Shown: positions 1 to 7,728 of the stretch, in pieces
How positions within the stretch are numbered: the stretch's first letter is position 1
Layout: every line of letters starts with the position of its first letter
Assembly: GCA_002404055.1 (NCBI GenBank)
Contig: DHIZ01000069.1
Location: 26,646 to 51,188, forward strand
Source: Chloroflexi bacterium UBA4733
GTDB lineage: Bacteria > Chloroflexota > UBA4733
Length of the DNA stretch: 24,543 nucleotides
Direction: 5' to 3'
Translations under genes and position numbers: made by a program
The notes under the pieces: model-generated
Database searches by the model: none
The model's input: only the letters and a program-made list of their open reading frames with translations
Told to the model about the DNA's origin: nothing

Positions 1-1192
1 CGCCAACACCGTCACCCACGTCCTGGGCGTGCGGGCCTTCGGCACGCAACTGCTCTGCGAGCAGGTCGTCGGCCGCGCCCTGCGGCGGATGAGCTACGCC
101 GCCAACGCGACGGGGCACTTCGACCCGGAATATGCCGAGGTCTACGGCGTGCCCTTCTCCTTCATCCCCTGTAGTGGCGCTACCAAAACCCCCAAACCCG
201 GACCGCTGCCGACCCGCGTCCGCGCCCTCGAAGGCCGCCTCGCCTGCGAGATCGTATTCCCCCGCCTTCTGGGCTACCGCTACGACGTGGCCGGCGAGCG
301 GCTGAGCGCCACGTTCACTGCCGAATCGCACCTGTCGCTCTCCACGGCCGACATCCCGACCAGGACCGAGAATGCACCGATCGTCGGGGAAGCGAGCATC
401 CACACCCTCGACGACCTCAAGCGTCGCCGTCCCAACGAGGTCGCCTTCCTGCTGGCCAGGCTCACGCTGGAGAAATACTTCCGCGACGACGACGGCAACG
501 ACAAGCCCTGGCTCTTCCCCCAACTGCTCGGCATTGCCAAACGCTGGCTCAGCGAATGTGTCACCCTGAAGGACAACACCTTCCCCCAACTGCTGCTGCT
601 GATCGAGTTCGCCCACGACGCTGCTGACCGCATCTACAAAGCCATCGTCGCTGCCACCGACGGTACGGCGGCGCTCAAGCCCATCCTGCGCCCTTATGAC
701 ACCGTCGGTTCCACCCAATACGTGGACTTCGACACCACCCGGCCCGTCTTCGCCACCCGCGCCGACAGGTGCCACGTCTCCCACGTGGTGGCCGACACCG
801 GCTCCTGGGAGCAGAAGCTGGCCGAGACGCTGGAAGCCATGCCGGAGGTCATCCGCTACGTGAAGAACCAGAATCTCGGCTTTATGATCCCCTACACGCT
901 GAACGGGGAGGAGAGGAACTACATCCCCGACTTCATCGCCTGCATCGACGACGGCCGCGGCCGGGACGACCTCCTGAACCTCATTGTCGAAGTGACCGGT
1001 GAGCAGAAGAAGGACAAGGCCGCCAAAGTCGCCACGGCGTATACGCTCTGGGCGCCGGCCGTCAACAATCACGGCAGCTTTGGTCGCTGGGCGTTTCTCG
1101 AAGTCGCCGATCCCTGGAACGCGCAAAGCCTGATCCGGGGCTTCCTGAGCATGGCCCAGGCGCACACAGCAAAGGAACTGGCGCATGCCTAA
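1..1192 (+). CDS. Type III-like restriction enzyme helicase/nuclease subunit (3' part; 5' end outside window)
   Basis: This is the C-terminal part of an SF2 helicase fused to a nuclease, the DNA-cleaving subunit of a restriction system. The frame is open from base 2, so the gene starts upstream. Near the left edge it encodes QVVGRALRR, the arginine-rich helicase motif VI. The C-terminal part has the layout of a PD-(D/E)xK nuclease: PDF at about 926-934, then IVEVT at about 983-997, then a lysine-rich stretch and an aromatic, conserved-looking tail. The layout resembles the BPTD_3080-type restriction endonucleases as I remember them; I could not search. The stop codon overlaps the methyltransferase start by 8 bp, so the two are one operon. 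Order is res then mod, the reverse of classical type III operons. Odd point: the last nuclease-motif residue reads T, not K. Confidence 0.85.
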   Translation, partial: ANTVTHVLGVRAFGTQLLCEQVVGRALRRMSYAANATGHFDPEYAEVYGVPFSFIPCSGATKTPKPGPLPTRVRALEGRLACEIVFPRLLGYRYDVAGERLSATFTAESHLSLSTADIPTRTENAPIVGEASIHTLDDLKRRRPNEVAFLLARLTLEKYFRDDDGNDKPWLFPQLLGIAKRWLSECVTLKDNTFPQLLLLIEFAHDAADRIYKAIVAATDGTAALKPILRPYDTVGSTQYVDFDTTRPVFATRADRCHVSHVVADTGSWEQKLAETLEAMPEVIRYVKNQNLGFMIPYTLNGEERNYIPDFIACIDDGRGRDDLLNLIVEVTGEQKKDKAAKVATAYTLWAPAVNNHGSFGRWAFLEVADPWNAQSLIRGFLSMAQAHTAKELAHA

Positions 1193-3806
1193 GAAGCCCC
1201 CGGCCCCGTTAGACGTGGACTCCATCCACCACAAGGACAAGCGCGCCAACATCCCGACCGAGGAGTTGCGCGACTTCGTGGCCGACGACGAGATCGCCCC
1301 AACAAGCATGCGCTACCCGCGCGACCCCTCGCTTGATCCGCAACTGGTATGGAAGGGTAAGGACGAGCAAGACGGCGCCGACCTCACCGTCCCCGTCGTG
1401 CCGATCTACATCCAGGAAAAGGTCCACCCGCAAGCGATTATCGACGCGCTGCCCCGAACCGAGCAGCCGAGCAACGACCAGCCAAGCCTTTTCGCCGACT
1501 TCGACGGCGGCCCCGAGGAATTCGACCAGAAGGTCGACTTCTACCACCACGAGCAGAACTGGACCAACCGCCTGATCCTGGGCGACTCGCTGCTGGTGAT
1601 GACCTCGCTAGCCGAGAAGGAAGGTCTCAAGGGGAAGGTGCAGACCATCTACCTCGACCCGCCCTACGGCATCAAGTTCGGCTCCAACTGGCAGGTGAGC
1701 ACCCGCAAGCACGACGTGCGAGACGGCAGGGCCGAGGACGCTACCCGCCAGCCCGAACAGGTGCGCGCCTTCCGCGACACCTGGAAGCTCGGCATCCACT
1801 CCTACCTATCGTATCTGCGTGACCGTCTGGTCGTAGCTCGCGATCTGCTCACCGAGACGGGGAGCGTGTTTGTGCAGATTGGCGATGAGAATGTGCATCT
1901 GGTGCGAAGCGTCATGGACGAAGTATTCGGTGCTGACAACTTCTGTGCACTGCTCATCGTTCGTAAGTCTGGAGGAACAACCGCAGATCTCCTTGCTGCG
2001 TCAGTTGACTACATCTTGTGGTACGCGAAAAATCGGCAGGTCGTGAAGTATCGTCAGTTATACCTAGAAAAGTCTGGCGGCAGCGAAGGGGCGGGCGTCT
2101 ACAGCCGAGTCATGGGGGCGGATGGATCCATCAGAAAGATGACAGCGGCCGAGATGGCTGGTCCGGAGACAGTGCCCACCGGATGGCGTGTTCTGAGGTT
2201 CGACGTGATCACGTCGCAAGGATTCCGAACGAACACGACGGTGCCTTTTGAGTTCAACGGCAAGTCGTACCACCCAGGGCCAAGCTCAAACTGGAAGGCG
2301 ACCATGTCTGGGATGCAGCGTCTCGCCACAGCTGATCGTATTGCCGTGTCGGGATCGAGCCTGGCCTATGTCCGATTCGTAGATGACTTTCCGGTTTATC
2401 CGCTTGACTCTGTTTGGGCGGACACTGGCACTGGCAGTTTCACCGACCCAAAGGTGTATGTCGTACAAACGGGTTCGAAGACGATCACTCGCTGCCTCCT
2501 GATGACCACCGACCCCGGCGATCTCGTGCTGGACCCGACCTGCGGCAGCGGCACGACAGCCTACGTTGCCGAGCAGTGGGGCCGGCGCTGGATCACCTGT
2601 GACACCAGCCGCGTCGCCCTGGCCCTTGCCCGTACCCGCCTGATGGCCGCGAGGTATCCCTACTACCTGCTGGCCGACTCCCCCGAGGGTATCAAGAAGG
2701 AAGCCGAACTCACCGGCAAGATGCCCCCGGACTACAAGACGCAAGACGACATCCGCAAGGGCTTCGTCTACAAGCACGTGCCGCACGTCACGCTCAAGTC
2801 CATCGCCAACAACCCGGACATCACGGAAGGGATGACGCGCCAGGAGCTCGACGCCGCCATCGCCCGCCACGCTGAGTCCGAAACGCTCTACGACCAGCCT
2901 TACGAAGACAACAAGCGTGTGCGCGTGTGTGGCCCCTTCTCGGTGGAAAGTCTCTCGCCGCATCGCATGCTGTCCACCGCCGACGACTACCAGGACGGCC
3001 CGGTGACGGAGCAGGAAGCCCAAAAGGAGCAGGACTTCGCCACCATGATCCTGGACAACCTCAAAAAGGCAGGCGTGCAGAACACCCGCAAAGACGAGCG
3101 CCTCACCTTCGACCGGCTCGACCCCTATGCCGGGGCGTGGCTGAACGCGACGGGCGAATACACCGACGCCGATAGAAAGACCCGGCGCGTCGCCGTCTCC
3201 ATCGGCCCGGAGCACGGCACGGTCGGCCCGCAGCAGGTGAAGGAAGCCGCCAAGGAAGCAGTGCAGGGCATAGGCTTCGATGTGCTCATCGTCTGCGGCT
3301 TTGCCTTCGATCCCCACGTCACCGAGGAGGCAAAACGCTACGGCAAGCTGACCGTCCTGCCCGCCAAGATGAACCCCGACCTGGCGATGGGCGACGAGCT
3401 ACTCAAGAAGACCGGCGCCGGCAACCTGTTCATGGTCTTCGGCGAACCGGACGTGGACATCAGGAAGCAGCAGAACGGGCAGATTATCATCGAGATCAAG
3501 GGCGTGGACGTGTACGACCCGACCACCGGGCAGCTTCGCAGCGCCTCGACCGACGACATTGCCTGCTGGTTCATTGATACGGACTACAACGGCGAGAGCT
3601 TCTTCGTTCGCCACGCCTACTTCACCGGAGCAGACGAACCCTACGACAAGCTGAAGCGCGCGCTACGCGCGGACATCGACGAAGCAGCCTGGGCAAGTCT
3701 GTATAGCACGGTGAGCCGCCCCTTCGACAGGCCAGAAACGGGTAATATCGCCGTGAAGGTCATCAACCACTACGGCGACGAGGTGCTGAAGGTCTACCCG
3801 ATCTGA
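1185..3806 (+). CDS. Site-specific DNA methyltransferase (type III Mod-like, beta class)
   Basis: An 873-aa DNA amino-methyltransferase that would modify the recognition sites of the adjacent nuclease. Motif IV DPPY is at residues 158-161, and the AdoMet-binding motif LDPTCGSGT is at 449-457. Catalytic motif before AdoMet motif is the beta-class order (N6-adenine or N4-cytosine). The 285 or so residues between them form the target recognition domain. A C-terminal extension of about 370 residues follows, as in large type III-like Mod proteins. The ATG at 1185 overlaps the restriction gene by 8 bp, which suggests translational coupling. From about 1860 to 2480 the base composition and codon choice change: A/T-ending codons are common there, while the flanks are strongly C/G-ending. 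This suggests that the recognition domain was exchanged. Methylated base and target are unknown. Confidence 0.9.
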   Translation: MPKKPPAPLDVDSIHHKDKRANIPTEELRDFVADDEIAPTSMRYPRDPSLDPQLVWKGKDEQDGADLTVPVVPIYIQEKVHPQAIIDALPRTEQPSNDQPSLFADFDGGPEEFDQKVDFYHHEQNWTNRLILGDSLLVMTSLAEKEGLKGKVQTIYLDPPYGIKFGSNWQVSTRKHDVRDGRAEDATRQPEQVRAFRDTWKLGIHSYLSYLRDRLVVARDLLTETGSVFVQIGDENVHLVRSVMDEVFGADNFCALLIVRKSGGTTADLLAASVDYILWYAKNRQVVKYRQLYLEKSGGSEGAGVYSRVMGADGSIRKMTAAEMAGPETVPTGWRVLRFDVITSQGFRTNTTVPFEFNGKSYHPGPSSNWKATMSGMQRLATADRIAVSGSSLAYVRFVDDFPVYPLDSVWADTGTGSFTDPKVYVVQTGSKTITRCLLMTTDPGDLVLDPTCGSGTTAYVAEQWGRRWITCDTSRVALALARTRLMAARYPYYLLADSPEGIKKEAELTGKMPPDYKTQDDIRKGFVYKHVPHVTLKSIANNPDITEGMTRQELDAAIARHAESETLYDQPYEDNKRVRVCGPFSVESLSPHRMLSTADDYQDGPVTEQEAQKEQDFATMILDNLKKAGVQNTRKDERLTFDRLDPYAGAWLNATGEYTDADRKTRRVAVSIGPEHGTVGPQQVKEAAKEAVQGIGFDVLIVCGFAFDPHVTEEAKRYGKLTVLPAKMNPDLAMGDELLKKTGAGNLFMVFGEPDVDIRKQQNGQIIIEIKGVDVYDPTTGQLRSASTDDIACWFIDTDYNGESFFVRHAYFTGADEPYDKLKRALRADIDEAAWASLYSTVSRPFDRPETGNIAVKVINHYGDEVLKVYPI

Positions 3807-3919
3807 GCGTCGCTGCCTATGACGCAGAAGGGATACTGAGCATTGCTTACAAACAGGCATCTGCACAAAAAGCTTCGAGGTTGCACAAAAATGAATTATG
3901 GCGTGGCGGACGCGGGCAA

Positions 3920-3950
3920 GGCGCCCGCCGCTTTGCCGCGGCGAGGCGCC
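3920..3950. terminator. Strong GC hairpin downstream of the restriction-modification operon
   Basis: The arms GGCGCC-CGCCGC and GCGGCG-A-GGCGCC form a 12-bp stem with one bulged A and a 6-nt loop. It lies 114 bp after the methyltransferase stop. No T-run follows, so it is not a canonical intrinsic terminator. It could be a factor-assisted terminator or a REP-type palindrome. Apart from this hairpin and a short direct repeat at 3862-3891, I see no gene between 3807 and 4093. Confidence 0.4.
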
Positions 3951-4093
3951 CGGGGACCAATAACTGGTAGGTATCGTACTCCTCCCTGCAAGTAACGGCG
4001 TGATATTTCCTCAACGCCAAACCTACAGGATGGCACTGCTGTCAAGCGGGGCGCATCGGGGCTTTGCGGCCTCGACTCAACAACGAGCCCGTA

Positions 4094-4927
4094 CTATGCT
4101 TGGTCGGCTCCCGGCTCCGATAGCCCACCTGCCACCAACTCTTGCATAAACCCATCTACGTGGTTCCATATACTCAACGCTTTTCCCTCGTCGTAAGGAA
4201 TGTGTTCGTGCATTATATGATTCCGCCACGCATCTTTCAGATAACGGAAATGAAGCGCTACCTCGGAATACACCTTTTGCTGTTGTTTCCAGTTCGGCCC
4301 GAAAGAAGAATCGATCTTCCTGACTTTTGCCTCAATCTGGTCAATGACGTTTTGCCAGTTAGTATTCCCAAATGGCACGCCAAACTTTTGAGCGAGAGAG
4401 TTCAATGCTATCTGAAGAACCTGCATGAGGTGGAATACAGCCCCATCGTATTGCTCAACAGCGAAACACGTACCGGAATTTCGTATATCACCGGCGCATG
4501 AGGGGAATTCTTGAGCTACTTCTGGTCCAAATAGGTTATCTCTTTCAAAATAACGCTCCTTATCTGATGGAATATGAAAGAACAGCTCTCTTCTCAGCTC
4601 GCTACTAAAGGAATCCTCCAGCGTTTCGATATCATTCCTGATCGACCCCCATGTGTACCCGTTGTTGACCAAGGTAAAGACCGGCCTAGGCTCGACTAGA
4701 CATCTTGATTCAAACGTCGCGGCCAGTTTCGCGGAATGATAAAAGCCATTCTTCAGGCACTCTTCTCGCGCTTCCCCAAAAATCTTGCGGATTCGCTCCA
4801 TGTCCCACTTACCGGGCTCACCGGCGTATGTCTTCAAAAGGTCAGCGTGAGACCGCACCCAACCCAGGTTGGAGACGACCTCATAGAAGCTGAAGGTGTA
4901 CCGTTCGAGCATTGCCAATAAACTCAC
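4094..4927 (-). CDS. HEPN-like hypothetical protein
   Basis: A 277-aa soluble protein with no signal peptide or membrane segment. Near the C-terminus it has the helical stretch KDAWRNHIMHEH. R235 and H240 give the R-x4-H arrangement used by HEPN-fold ribonucleases, which are common in toxin-antitoxin and defence loci. The region before it (about 150-230) is predicted helical and conserved-looking. The start shown is GTG at 4927; an ATG five codons further in is the alternative, and neither has a clear ribosome binding site. The gene is visibly AT-richer than its surroundings and lies beside a restriction-modification operon, so it was probably acquired horizontally. A defence or toxin role is inferred from motif and location only, since the R-x4-H pattern is short and can occur by chance. 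Confidence 0.6.
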   Translation of the reverse strand: MSLLAMLERYTFSFYEVVSNLGWVRSHADLLKTYAGEPGKWDMERIRKIFGEAREECLKNGFYHSAKLAATFESRCLVEPRPVFTLVNNGYTWGSIRNDIETLEDSFSSELRRELFFHIPSDKERYFERDNLFGPEVAQEFPSCAGDIRNSGTCFAVEQYDGAVFHLMQVLQIALNSLAQKFGVPFGNTNWQNVIDQIEAKVRKIDSSFGPNWKQQQKVYSEVALHFRYLKDAWRNHIMHEHIPYDEGKALSIWNHVDGFMQELVAGGLSEPGADQA

Positions 4928-5035
4928 GAGCCGGAGGCCCGGAAACTCCCCGGGCCTGTGCGATAGAACCGCATCGGGCAGCCGTTCGACCTCAACCTCT
5001 ATTATGTCCCACCTCCCCTGAGTGAGTCAAGTACA

Positions 5036-5452
5036 TTGATGCCCTCGGCAGGGCCATTTCATCACTGCAGGGTTGGCCACGGGCGAGGACTAGGTGAACT
5101 TCTCACCTTCTATCGCGTCGTCAAAGCCGACCCGCCAACGATCATCGATGTCACGCCACAGGCACAGCTAGGTCGGCGCCTGGCCGATCCGACGCCGGAG
5201 AAGCTACGCCTGTGCAGTGGGTTATCAGTATTCGCCACCGAGGCGCAAGCGCACCGGCAAGCCCGCAGTCTACCAATGCTGGGCGAATTCGTCACCGAAC
5301 TCCATATCCCCGCGGTGACGCCCGAAGAACAACCGCAGAACCTGGTTTACGAACGCACACTCCGCACACCCGGCCACCACACCCTATGGGCAGCACCGGC
5401 CTTGCTCCTGGCATGTGTGACGCGAGTTGCCCCCGTGCGCCGATCGCCGTAG
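5036..5452 (+). CDS. YRV-module gene A, copy 1 (unknown function, toxin-like)
   Basis: A protein of about 138 aa, homologous to the gene at 7725-8063 and to the broken copy at 10813-11019. Shared landmarks are YRVVK(A/T)DPPT near the N-terminus, G(L/I)SVFAT in the middle, a (V)xEL(H/Q/R)IP strand, and GHHTLW near the C-terminus. By alignment to copy 2 the conserved part begins only about 27 residues in. The true start is unclear, with TTG 5036 and ATG 5039 in frame. The stop codon TAG at 5450-5452 is part of the -10 element of the next gene. The compact size, pairing with a small acidic protein and location among TA genes suggest a toxin-like role, perhaps with a RES or ADP-ribosyltransferase type fold. 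That fold guess rests on faint pattern similarity only. Confidence 0.6.
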   Translation: MMPSAGPFHHCRVGHGRGLGELLTFYRVVKADPPTIIDVTPQAQLGRRLADPTPEKLRLCSGLSVFATEAQAHRQARSLPMLGEFVTELHIPAVTPEEQPQNLVYERTLRTPGHHTLWAAPALLLACVTRVAPVRRSP

Positions 5453-5455
5453 ACT
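5427..5455 (+). promoter_or_regulatory. Candidate promoter for a leaderless mRNA (copy 1)
   Basis: TTGCCC (5427-5432), a 17-nt spacer and TAGACT (5450-5455) lie 6 nt ahead of the GTG start at 5462. There is no Shine-Dalgarno sequence. Transcription would begin at or next to the start codon. The same arrangement with one base change is kept at 11239-11267. Confidence 0.5.
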
Positions 5456-5461
5456 GCCCAT

Positions 5462-5695
5462 GTGAGTATCTTTGCCTTATGGGACGCCGACGCCGGCGCA
5501 TTGACCGGCGAGTATCCAACCGAAGCGGACGCGCTGGCGGCTGTCTACCGCACGGTGCAGGAAGACGGACCCGACGCCCTGGCCGGCTACGCCCTGATGC
5601 ATGACGACGGTGAGCATGACCCGGTACTGATCGCCGCCGACACTGCGCTGGCGGACCTCGCCTTGCGCCAGCACGCGCCGACCCTGACGCGCTAG
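5462..5695 (+). CDS. YRV-module gene B, copy 1 (small ALWD/ELWD protein)
   Basis: A 77-aa acidic protein starting at GTG. It has an LWD motif at residues 6-8, a YPTEADALAAVYRTV helix, a GPDALAGYAL segment and the C-terminal segment LIAADTALADLALRQHAP. Near-identical copies are at 8067-8303 and 11274-11507. Similar short proteins with ELWD and a TEEEAL helix are, from memory, frequent conserved hypotheticals in Chloroflexota and Actinomycetota; none has a function I can name. It always sits right behind a YRV gene and appears to have its own promoter. It is the part that survives when the YRV gene decays, as an antitoxin would, but this is inference. Confidence 0.7.
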   Translation: MSIFALWDADAGALTGEYPTEADALAAVYRTVQEDGPDALAGYALMHDDGEHDPVLIAADTALADLALRQHAPTLTR

Positions 5696-5696
5696 G

Positions 5697-5715
5697 CCCG
5701 TTCGCGTCCTACGGG
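5697..5715 (+). terminator. Small hairpin after module copy 1
   Basis: CCCGT (5697-5701) pairs with ACGGG (5711-5715) across a 9-nt loop, directly behind the stop codon. The equivalent hairpin after copy 3 (11508-11528) keeps both arms although the loop differs, so the pairing seems conserved. There is no T-tract, so termination is only a possibility. Confidence 0.3.
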
Positions 5716-5790
5716 ATTGGCAACGCGGCTATCGCTGGCAGTGCCGACGCCCCCAGGGCTGGGGCTACGCAGTACAAACGCTTGATAAGG

Positions 5791-6351
5791 CTAGGGCCAG
5801 GTTCGCAATCGCTCGAATTCTTTCCGCCGCTGGTCAAGCGTCCGATCCCAATTGTCTACATGCTGCGGTACAGGTGAGATGCCGAATTCCTCTATCGCGA
5901 GCCGCACCACGTCTTCGAGCGCGATCCGCTCGGTCCGTATGTGCGCCTTATGGAGAAAGCCGTATGTACCTACAAGGATGGCATTGCCCATGTGTAGGTG
6001 GGGCCATGAAACCGTATTTCGCTGCCCCGGATGCCAGTGGAATGCCAGAATCTCCCTATCGTCCTTGTCAAGGACAGAGTACTCGTACTTGCCGATGCGG
6101 GTCGCCCATGGACCTCGAAATCCAGACTCTTTGACGATGCGATACTTGATGATCACTACGAGTTTGAATTGCCGACTCCCCCAAAAGGGCACCGGTAGTC
6201 CCCGGCCCAGGTCTGCCGTGAAGAGTTCCGTTGGGTACGCAGGCTGGCGGTACCCATCAACGTTGAGGCGAGCGTCTACAACGCAGCCGAGTGACCGCTG
6301 CAGCGAGTCTCGGAATGCGATTGCCGCCTGGCTTGGGGTCCTACCGGGCAT
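5791..6351 (-). CDS. TumE-like toxin (DUF6516-type), long form
   Basis: A 186-aa protein whose central part has the layout of TumE-type toxins: KYEYSVLDKDDREILAFHWHP followed by WPHLHM, with paired histidines in HWHP and PHLH. TumE-family toxins are normally shorter, so this one has extra N- and C-terminal sequence. Its ATG at 6351 lies inside the last codons of the upstream partner gene (11-bp overlap), which implies translational coupling with partner first and toxin second. The paralogous locus at 11850-11882 keeps only the first codons of this gene, ending in a stop. Family assignment is by motif memory; activity is untested. Confidence 0.55.
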   Translation of the reverse strand: MPGRTPSQAAIAFRDSLQRSLGCVVDARLNVDGYRQPAYPTELFTADLGRGLPVPFWGSRQFKLVVIIKYRIVKESGFRGPWATRIGKYEYSVLDKDDREILAFHWHPGQRNTVSWPHLHMGNAILVGTYGFLHKAHIRTERIALEDVVRLAIEEFGISPVPQHVDNWDRTLDQRRKEFERLRTWP

Positions 6352-6550
6352 CGGGGCGTAGCAAGGCTACGCGCATCGTCTTGGGCTCATCTGGGTCAGC
6401 ATCGAACTCTCCCTCGTCCCACGCACGAGCGAACTCTTTGCCAGTCTTCCCCAGGTAGTACTGCGCCGCCTCGTCAAAGATCTGCCAGCGCTCCGTGGGC
6501 GACACTTCATGCACGGTGACACCGGGGCTGCGTTGAACCTCTATGGCCAT
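6341..6550 (-). CDS. Small partner/antitoxin-like protein, copy 1
   Basis: A 69-aa protein that starts EVQRSPGVTVHEVSP, then has IFDEAAQYYLGKTGKEFARAW, an acidic EGEFDADPDEP stretch and MRVALLRPDA at the end. I chose the ATG at 6550 because GGAGAG lies about 6 nt upstream and because the second copy (11872-12081) starts at the same residue. Longer in-frame starts upstream would read through the tRNA-like fragment and are unlikely. The middle resembles short bacterial proteins with a YLG.sGeEFlrrWdaGey pattern that often sit in TA-like pairs. It overlaps and precedes the TumE-like gene, as antitoxins usually do. Function is inferred from this position. Confidence 0.65.
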   Translation of the reverse strand: MAIEVQRSPGVTVHEVSPTERWQIFDEAAQYYLGKTGKEFARAWDEGEFDADPDEPKTMRVALLRPDAR

Positions 6551-6580
6551 GACGCACTCTCCAATGGGGATCTCTTGCGC

Positions 6581-6608
6581 CTCGAACCCCAAACCCTCGC
6601 CTTGCAAA
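6581..6608. repeat. tRNA-Ala fragment, attachment-site-like direct repeat
   Basis: These 28 nt match 12113-12140 inside the tRNA-Ala gene at 27 of 28 positions, in the same orientation. The single difference is at 6597. The match covers the tRNA from anticodon loop (position 32) to T loop, the segment that tyrosine recombinases commonly use as a crossover core. Outside the repeat, the rest of the tRNA is not present here. The antitoxin-like gene follows in both places. Confidence 0.7.
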
Positions 6609-7212
6609 AGCCCAGCATAGCATTATTCTTGTCCATTCTACGCTACTCTCCGTCTGGTACGCAACACATAATGGACAGGAGGACAGGAGTGGACCACCAT
6701 ATTGCACCGCATTGGACTAGGATTGGACTCTTTTGGACCAGAGAGCAGCCCGGAAGTGTCAAACTGGGGGGGCTGTTGCTGGCATTGATTGAAACAATTG
6801 TCGGCTCCGGCAAGACCCTTGCAGCCGTTACATAGCGCGGCGTGTCTATGCCTGGTGGGAATGCGCGAACCAGGGTAGAACGTAACGGCAACTTCCGGGC
6901 TAACGCGTGTTTCCCTCTGGTAGTGATCGCTGGGATGCTGCCATGGTGTCAGTGGACGCCGGCAATTCAGTTACGGCGACCGCTCAATGCAAGGTGAAGA
7001 CGTATAGCATAATGCCAGACAGGAAAGATGCGCAGCGACGGCAACGACCGTAGGGTGATCGTCTCATAGACGTGCATGGTGGCGTCCGGTTCAATTATAT
7101 GTGGCGCAGACATAATGAACGTCGACGGACACCACGGGCCGGAGCGGCTGACTTACCAGGGCCTACCGCTCCTACCCGTGCCGCGCGCCCATCGCTAGAA
7201 AGGCAACGCTGA
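6609..7212. other. Gene-poor stretch in the island
   Basis: I see no convincing gene here. Open frames are short, lack ribosome binding sites and resemble nothing I know. One frame ends in a GSGKT string (about 6803-6817), but there is no NTPase around it. The stretch contains the inverted repeat at 7079-7135. It may be decayed mobile-element DNA, as the flanking excisionase-like gene and integrase remnant suggest. Confidence 0.4.
7079..7135. repeat. Inverted repeat upstream of the HTH gene
   Basis: GTGGCGTCCG (7079-7088) and CGGACACCAC (7126-7135) are complementary with one mismatch. Between them lies a smaller TATGT/ACATA pair. The structure sits about 80 bp ahead of the HTH gene and could be an operator, a cruciform or a mobile-element end. 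Confidence 0.35.
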
Positions 7213-7728
7213 GTGAACTCTACCGCCCGTCCTCGCCCGCCACAATCCCCCAGCCCGCATGCTGAAAATGGTACTACTCAACGAATTGTTGCGCCCAGCC
7301 CCGTCCTGACAGTGACCGAACTGGGGGAGGTGTTTCACGTCCAGCGCGACCGAGCGCACGCCATGGTTGCGGCTGGGTTCGTGCTACACATCCGCATCGG
7401 GCGGCGCATCTTCATTATTGCGCCGATCGACACGGACGGCACGGGGGGCATATGCCGGCACATAGCGCCGCATCCGCTCCTGGAGCATGTCTGCATTGCG
7501 GCTGGCAACCTCTGCAAGCTGGCCAGCTACGCCCCACTGGAAACACGCGACCGGCTGGCGGCCCGTGTGGCGCTGCTGTGGCCGACAAAGACAGTAGACG
7601 ACTTCCTGGTGATCATGCCGGTTGGGGAGCCTGACTGCCTCGAAATGGAAGCCAGCCACACAGGGGGGCGCATGACGGCATCGGGCGGACGGTTCCTGAC
7701 CCGTCCGGGCAGGATGTACCCGTCATGA
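7213..7728 (+). CDS. Excisionase-like helix-turn-helix protein
   Basis: A 171-aa protein beginning at GTG. After a disordered Pro-rich N-terminus, residues of about 31-70 read LTVTELGEVFHVQRDRAHAM followed by a glycine turn and HIRIGRRIFII. This is the pattern of MerR/excisionase-type winged HTH domains (LTVxEvAellgVsr...RIGRR). The remaining 100 residues match nothing I recognise and contain no obvious domain, so the gene could be a fusion or partly degenerate. Its stop overlaps the start of the YRV gene at 7725 by 4 nt (ATGA), so the two are probably co-translated, and the HTH protein may regulate the module. With the integrase remnant at 8560 it also hints at a former integrative element. 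Confidence 0.5.
   Translation: MNSTARPRPPQSPSPHAENGTTQRIVAPSPVLTVTELGEVFHVQRDRAHAMVAAGFVLHIRIGRRIFIIAPIDTDGTGGICRHIAPHPLLEHVCIAAGNLCKLASYAPLETRDRLAARVALLWPTKTVDDFLVIMPVGEPDCLEMEASHTGGRMTASGGRFLTRPGRMYPS

Noticed and set aside
2286..3317. 343-codon open frame antisense to the methyltransferase gene
   Set aside because: It is a GC-rich shadow frame. Its protein is low in recognisable structure, and the opposite strand encodes clear methyltransferase motifs.
3862..3891. Direct repeat TGCACAAAAA twice, 10 nt apart
   Set aside because: It is too short and only two units, without CRISPR-like regularity or an adjacent gene that would use it.
6509..6835. Open frame ending in a GSGKT Walker-A-like string
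   Set aside because: It overlaps the antitoxin-like gene and the tRNA fragment. No Walker B or NTPase context is present, and the motif is at the very end of the frame.
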